The position numbers and the translations under genes were made by a program. Shown piece by piece: positions 8,926-12,381 of a stretch of 12,381 bases of DNA. Numbering within the stretch: position 1 is the stretch's first letter; the number at the start of each line of letters is the position of its first letter. The stretch lies in contig CAZIWJ010000096.1 of assembly GCA_964542855.1 (NCBI GenBank), positions 1 to 12,381 of the forward strand, written 5' to 3'. Origin of the DNA: CAZIWJ01 sp964542855 (GTDB lineage Bacteria; Bacteroidota; Bacteroidia; Cytophagales; Cyclobacteriaceae). The notes beneath the pieces are model-generated. The model worked only from the letters and a program-made list of their open reading frames with translations. It searched no databases and was not told where the DNA came from.

Positions 8926-9038
8926 AGGGTTTAGTAGTTCTTCTTTTATCTGTTCTTGTGTAAGTTTAATTAACGCTAAAATAATGGAAGTAGTTATTTG
9001 AAGCACTTTTTTGTTACACCAAGTTATACTAAACCCTA
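8925..9038 (-). repeat. 12-bp perfect inverted repeat in the leader of the DUF5916 gene
   Basis: TAGGGTTTAGTA (8925-8936) and its exact complement TACTAAACCCTA (9027-9038) are separated by 90 bp. Read on the minus strand, the downstream arm covers bases -11 to +1 of the DUF5916 gene at the ATG ending at 8925. If the transcript starts upstream of 9038, the arms could pair and hide the start codon, with two further G-U pairs possible at the base. As DNA, the arms could instead be two half-sites for a regulator. A 12-bp match this close is unlikely by chance alone, but function is inference. Confidence 0.55.
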
Positions 9039-9100
9039 CATTTTCTCGATTGTTTTACGCTATTCCGAAAGGATATGATGACAAGAATAGTACAAAATCA

Positions 9101-9178
9101 GGTTAATTAGTAAATAAAAGAAGTAAATTGTAATAAAACTTACCGGATAAAGACCCATACCAAAATTACTAATTAACC
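9101..9178 (+). repeat. 13-bp perfect inverted repeat in the leader of the LiaF-like gene
   Basis: GGTTAATTAGTAA (9101-9113) is exactly complementary to TTACTAATTAACC (9166-9178), with 52 bp between them. The second arm ends 9 bp before the ATG at 9188, where a ribosome would bind. A hairpin in the mRNA could therefore block translation, or the arms could be operator sites. The arms are AT-rich, so chance is somewhat more likely than for a mixed sequence, and low-melting stems are expected. It lies in the same intergenic region as the 12-bp repeat at 8925-9038. Confidence 0.55.
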
Positions 9179-9187
9179 ATAATTATT

Positions 9188-9919
9188 ATGACTGCCGACC
9201 TTCAAAAAAAACTTGTTACCGGGAGCATCTTTATTGCATTAGGTATCCTGTTGCTGCTCCGGAACTTCGATCTGTTCTACCTCCCTTCCTACCTGTTCTC
9301 CTGGCAAACGCTGCTCATCGGCATCGGGGTTTTGTTACTGCTGAGCCGCGATAAAAAGGGTGGGGGAATTACACTTATCAGTATTGGCGTACTTTTCCTG
9401 GTTCCGGATGTTTTTGATATTTCGCTCAGAAATATTTTCCGTTTTTTCTGGCCCCTGCTGCTGGTTGGTATAGGGCTGTTGATCATATTCAGAAAATCGG
9501 TTAGTACTGAATCTTTACTCGACTCTACCTCCGACTCCGGTTCCTCTTCATTATCTTCCGATACGATTGATGAAACTATTATTCTGGGGGGAAGCGAAAA
9601 GAAAGTACTCAGTGAATTTTTTAGGGGAGGTAAAATTACTACCCTGTTTGGCGGTTTTGCCCTCGACCTCACTGAAACCCAGCTTTCGAAGGGTAAACAT
9701 ATTCTCGACGTGTTGGTACTGTTTGGTGGAATAGAGCTTATAGTGCCCGACACCATGAATGTACACATTCAACTCACTCCCATTCTGGGAGGGTTACAGG
9801 ATAACCGCTCGATAGATCCCAGGATTGTAATGAACGACGAAGAACAACTGGTTATTAAAGGGTTTGTCCTCTTTGGTGGAGGCGACATTAAAACCAAACG
9901 ACGGGTAAGAAAACATTAA
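9188..9919 (+). CDS. LiaF-like membrane protein (N-terminal TM domain, C-terminal LiaF-type domain)
   Basis: This is a 243-residue inner-membrane protein. Residues 1-105 hold four predicted hydrophobic segments (about 10-26, 37-53, 60-76 and 83-101), each with glycine-rich G-x-G-x-L-L patterns as in the LiaF-TM/DUF5668 domain. A Ser/Asp-rich linker (105-125) follows. The C-terminal domain (about 128-235) repeats short L-F/L-G-G strands: ILGG (132), TLFGG (152), VLFGG (177), ILGG (199) and VLFGG (227). This fits the LiaF-type 'cell wall-active antibiotics response' fold. In Firmicutes LiaF restrains the LiaSR envelope-stress system. No histidine kinase or response regulator is adjacent here, so that role should not be assumed; such proteins are common in Bacteroidota with unknown function. 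The ATG at 9188 has no clear Shine-Dalgarno and lies 9 bp after a 13-bp inverted-repeat arm. The stop codon overlaps that of the convergent transporter gene by 4 bp. Confidence 0.85.
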   Translation: MTADLQKKLVTGSIFIALGILLLLRNFDLFYLPSYLFSWQTLLIGIGVLLLLSRDKKGGGITLISIGVLFLVPDVFDISLRNIFRFFWPLLLVGIGLLIIFRKSVSTESLLDSTSDSGSSSLSSDTIDETIILGGSEKKVLSEFFRGGKITTLFGGFALDLTETQLSKGKHILDVLVLFGGIELIVPDTMNVHIQLTPILGGLQDNRSIDPRIVMNDEEQLVIKGFVLFGGGDIKTKRRVRKH

Positions 9920-11439
9920 CGCTTCAGGGTAAACCAGGAAATAAGGCCACTCGAGAAGGCCAGTATTGCTGAAAGGATGGCAATCCGGTTAAACGTATCA
10001 ATAAAGGCCATTTTAATGTATTCCGATACTTTTGCCTGCCTGGATTCAGAAAGCTCGTCTGGTACCCGGGTTTCCGCAAGGCTTGAGGCATCGGAAGAAA
10101 CCTGCTGCATAATGCTATTTTCAAGCTGACTGCTGCTGAGGTAATCATTTAAGCTATTTTCAAAACTGATTAGGGCTATTGCCCCAAAAATAGCGATAGC
10201 CAGGGCACCGGCAATTCGGGTAACGGTATTGTTTACCCCTGAAGCAGCCCCGGAAAATTCATTGGGCACCGATCGCATCACCGTGGCAGTTAATGGAGTT
10301 ACAGTAAATCCCATGCCCAGCCCCATAACAGCTGCCGCCGGAAAAAAAGTGGTCCAGTATGATTCGGGGCCACTGGTTAATCCCACCTGGCCAAACAATA
10401 AAAATCCAACACCTGCCAGAAACGGGCCGATACTCATAAACCACCGCGGTCCAAACCGGTCAACCAAACCACCGGAAAACCGCGACATAGCGGCAATGAC
10501 TACTGCGAAAGGCAGTAATGCCAGCCCGGCCAAATTTTCCGAATACTGTTGCACCTGGATCAGGTTGAGCGGAAAAAAAAACAAAATGCCATTTAACGCT
10601 GCGTACAAAAGCAATGCCATGGCATTGGTACCACTGAACACCGGCGACCGGAACATTTCCAGGGGCATCATGGGCTGGCGGGTTCGCTTCTCCCGGTAAA
10701 TAAACAACAGGGTAAACAGCACACTGGCCGTAAATAAAGAAATAATAAGGGGGTGGGAAAAACCGAAATGCGGAGCTTCAATAAAACCAAACGACAAAGT
10801 GCCCATGCCCAGAGCTGCCCATAAGGCCCCGGCGTAATCGACCTGTTTATTCTTCTGGGTTTCCTGACGCACAGTGGTACGAAATAACAAATAAAGAGCA
10901 ACAGCAGCCAGGGGCAGGTTAATAAAAAAAATAAACCGCCATAACCCCTGGCTGGCCAGCCAGCCACCCAGGGCCGGACCCAGGATCGTAGTAATTGCGC
11001 TGAACATCGACCACGTTCCAATAGCCTTTCCCCGTTCGCTGGCGGGATAAACGGTGTTAATTAATGATAAACTGCCGGGTACCATCAACGCCGCTCCGAA
11101 CCCCTGAAATGTACGGGAAACCACCAGGAATTCATAGGTAGGTGAAAAACCACAAAATAAGGAGGCCAGGCTAAACAAGATGATACCCAGGATAAATATA
11201 TTTTTCCTTCCGTACATGTCGCCCAGCGAACCACCGGGTAATAAAAAAGCAGAAAGCATAATTAGGTAAATGTTTACCACCCAAATCAGCTGACCGCCAT
11301 CGAGGTCAAAAACTTTTTGAATACGGGGTAAGGCTACGTTGAGTGCGGTACCATCGATAAATGCCATGCTGGAAGCAAGAATAGCAGCAATAAGCACAAA
11401 ACGTCGGTTTAAATTGTTGTTGTTTGTAGGTTTACCCAT
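9916..11439 (-). CDS. DHA2-family (EmrB/QacA-type) MFS drug-efflux transporter
   Basis: This 507-residue major facilitator protein exports compounds across the inner membrane using the proton gradient. The length and about 14 hydrophobic segments fit the DHA2 family. Visible motifs are D1 (I-D-G-T-A-L-N-V-A-L-P, 28-38, with Asp29), motif A (GSLGDMYGRKNIF, 70-82), motif B (S-R-T-F-Q-G-F-G-A-A, 108-117, with Arg109), motif C (L-G-P-A-L-G-G, 153-159) and WRFIFFINLP (167-176). A second motif A-like loop is at 323-333 (G-G-L-V-D-R-F-G-P-R-W). A long polar loop (about 427-480) precedes the last TM helix, as in other members. There is no adjacent emrA-type membrane-fusion partner or TetR/MarR regulator, so substrate and regulation are unknown. 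The start is 45 bp from the divergent peptidase start. Later Met codons would remove TM1, so the ATG at 11439 is preferred. Confidence 0.93.
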   Translation of the reverse strand: MGKPTNNNNLNRRFVLIAAILASSMAFIDGTALNVALPRIQKVFDLDGGQLIWVVNIYLIMLSAFLLPGGSLGDMYGRKNIFILGIILFSLASLFCGFSPTYEFLVVSRTFQGFGAALMVPGSLSLINTVYPASERGKAIGTWSMFSAITTILGPALGGWLASQGLWRFIFFINLPLAAVALYLLFRTTVRQETQKNKQVDYAGALWAALGMGTLSFGFIEAPHFGFSHPLIISLFTASVLFTLLFIYREKRTRQPMMPLEMFRSPVFSGTNAMALLLYAALNGILFFFPLNLIQVQQYSENLAGLALLPFAVVIAAMSRFSGGLVDRFGPRWFMSIGPFLAGVGFLLFGQVGLTSGPESYWTTFFPAAAVMGLGMGFTVTPLTATVMRSVPNEFSGAASGVNNTVTRIAGALAIAIFGAIALISFENSLNDYLSSSQLENSIMQQVSSDASSLAETRVPDELSESRQAKVSEYIKMAFIDTFNRIAILSAILAFSSGLISWFTLKR

Positions 11440-11484
11440 ACCTGTTTTTTTGAAAAATATTATTCACCGAAAGTAACGCGCCTT

Positions 11485-12381
11485 ATGAACCCGCCGAAAG
11501 CAAAAAAGATTGAAAAAATTCTGAGTATTCACGGCCACGAAAGAATCGACCCTTATTATTGGCTTAACGACCGGGAAAATGAAGAGGTAACTCATTACCT
11601 AAATGAGGAAAATGAATATACCCGGCAAAAGCTTAAGTCTACCGAAGCTTTACAGGAAGAACTTTACCAGGAAATCGTAGGGCGCATAAAACAGGACGAT
11701 AGTTCGGTGCCTTACCAGATGGATGGCGACTGGTACTACTCCCGTTACGAGGAAGGGCAGGAATACCCTTTTTTCTGCCGTAAAAAAGGAAGCCTGGAAG
11801 CAGACGAGGAAATATTACTAAATGTAAACGAACTGGCGGAAGGGCATAACTATTACCAGGTTGGGGGGCTGAGCCTGAGCCCCAGTAAGAAATGGCTGGC
11901 TTTCGGTGAAGATAGCATTGGCCGGCGCATTTATTCCATCCGGTTTAAAAACCTGGAAACCGGTGAAATTATTAATGAAGAAATAAAAAATACCACCGGT
12001 TCTGCGGTTTGGGCCAACGATAACACCACCATATTTTACACGGTTAAAGATGAAACACTTCGTCCTTTCCGGGTTTATAAAAATAAATTTCAGCAGAACC
12101 AGCCCGACACCCTGGTGTACCAGGAACACGACCCCACGTTCGTAACTTTTGCCTATAAAAGTAAATCCCGGCAGTACATCATTATTGGTTCGGGTGCTAC
12201 GCTTTCCGATGAATACCGCTTCATTCCGGCCGATCGGCCCGATGATGAATTTACCATTTTTCATCCCCGGGAACGGGAACTGGAATATTCCATTGCTCAT
12301 CACGACAATAACTTTTACGTGCTTACAAACTGGAAAGCACAGAATTTCCGCCTGATGCGTACCCCGGAAACGAATACCAGT
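11485..12381 (+). CDS. ptrB: Oligopeptidase B-type S9A serine peptidase, 3' end missing
   Basis: The frame runs from ATG at 11485 to the window end without a stop, giving the first 299 residues of an expected ~680-700. The N-terminus is characteristic of the prolyl oligopeptidase family: PPKAKKIEKILSIHGHERID (3-22), PYYWLNDRENEEV (23-35) and E-N-E-Y-T (42-46). It continues with GDWYYSRYEEGQEYPFFCRK (81-100), L-S-L-S-P-S-K-K-W-L-A-F (129-140) and ATLSDEYRFIPAD (238-250). These belong to the N-terminal helices and beta-propeller. The Ser/Asp/His catalytic domain is beyond the edge, so activity cannot be judged here. Oligopeptidase B cleaves short peptides after Arg/Lys, usually in the cytoplasm; I see no signal peptide. 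This fits peptide turnover. A generic S9 prolyl oligopeptidase is the main alternative, so the symbol is tentative. Confidence 0.88.
   Translation, partial: MNPPKAKKIEKILSIHGHERIDPYYWLNDRENEEVTHYLNEENEYTRQKLKSTEALQEELYQEIVGRIKQDDSSVPYQMDGDWYYSRYEEGQEYPFFCRKKGSLEADEEILLNVNELAEGHNYYQVGGLSLSPSKKWLAFGEDSIGRRIYSIRFKNLETGEIINEEIKNTTGSAVWANDNTTIFYTVKDETLRPFRVYKNKFQQNQPDTLVYQEHDPTFVTFAYKSKSRQYIIIGSGATLSDEYRFIPADRPDDEFTIFHPRERELEYSIAHHDNNFYVLTNWKAQNFRLMRTPETNTS

Noticed and set aside
8926..9006. GTG at 9006 as the start of the DUF5916 protein
   Set aside because: It would add 27 residues before an otherwise complete signal peptide that begins at the ATG at 8925.
9007..9100. Bacteroidota-type promoter elements (near-matches to TAnnTTTG at 9019-9026 and 9082-9089, minus strand)
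   Set aside because: Each has one mismatch and no TTG-type -33 element at the expected distance.
9289..9768. 159-residue antisense frame under the LiaF-like gene
   Set aside because: Low-complexity Ser/Pro-rich translation with no recognisable domain; the opposite strand has a clear gene.
10229..10699. 156-residue plus-strand frame within the transporter gene
   Set aside because: The minus strand encodes conserved MFS helices and motifs here; the plus-strand translation has no recognisable domain.
11818..12303. 161-residue antisense frame under the peptidase gene
   Set aside because: The plus strand encodes a clear oligopeptidase B N-terminus; this is a shadow frame.

Overview
The window looks like chromosomal DNA of a Bacteroidota bacterium, most likely an environmental Cytophagales-type lineage; I cannot name a genus. 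The support is a SusC/SusD-type outer-membrane uptake pair, a CBM9-like/DUF5916 outer-membrane protein, a secreted-protein N-terminus (W-A-Q) that fits the Bacteroidetes signal-peptidase 'Q-rule', and start codons without clear Shine-Dalgarno sequences. I see no transposase, integrase, phage gene, tRNA, rRNA or CRISPR array. It reads as ordinary chromosomal backbone cut at both ends, with two genes running off the window.

Layout. (1) 1-5803 (+): a probable operon of a SusC-like TonB-dependent channel (5' end missing), a SusD-like lipoprotein (PF12771-type) and a very acidic lipoprotein with three Calx-beta-like repeats. It ends at a strong intrinsic terminator at 5842-5873 that can work in both directions. 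(2) 5948-8925 (-): a DUF5916 protein followed 11 bp later by moaC, facing the first operon. (3) 8926-9187: a 262-bp intergenic region between divergent genes. It carries two separate long inverted repeats, 12 bp and 13 bp, each with one arm on or just before a start codon. (4) 9188-9919 (+): a LiaF-like membrane protein. (5) 9916-11439 (-): a 14-TM DHA2-family drug-efflux transporter whose stop codon overlaps that of the LiaF-like gene by 4 bp. (6) 11485 to the window end (+): the first 299 residues of an oligopeptidase B-type S9A peptidase, divergent from the transporter with only 45 bp between start codons.

How the genes work together. The three genes of region 1 should form one surface uptake complex: SusC is the channel, SusD the lid, and the third lipoprotein probably an accessory surface binder. 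No degrading enzyme is visible beside them, so the substrate is unknown. The remaining genes look like housekeeping and envelope functions rather than one pathway. I found no convincing new multi-gene system. The least explained signal is the pair of inverted repeats in the 8925-9187 intergenic region.
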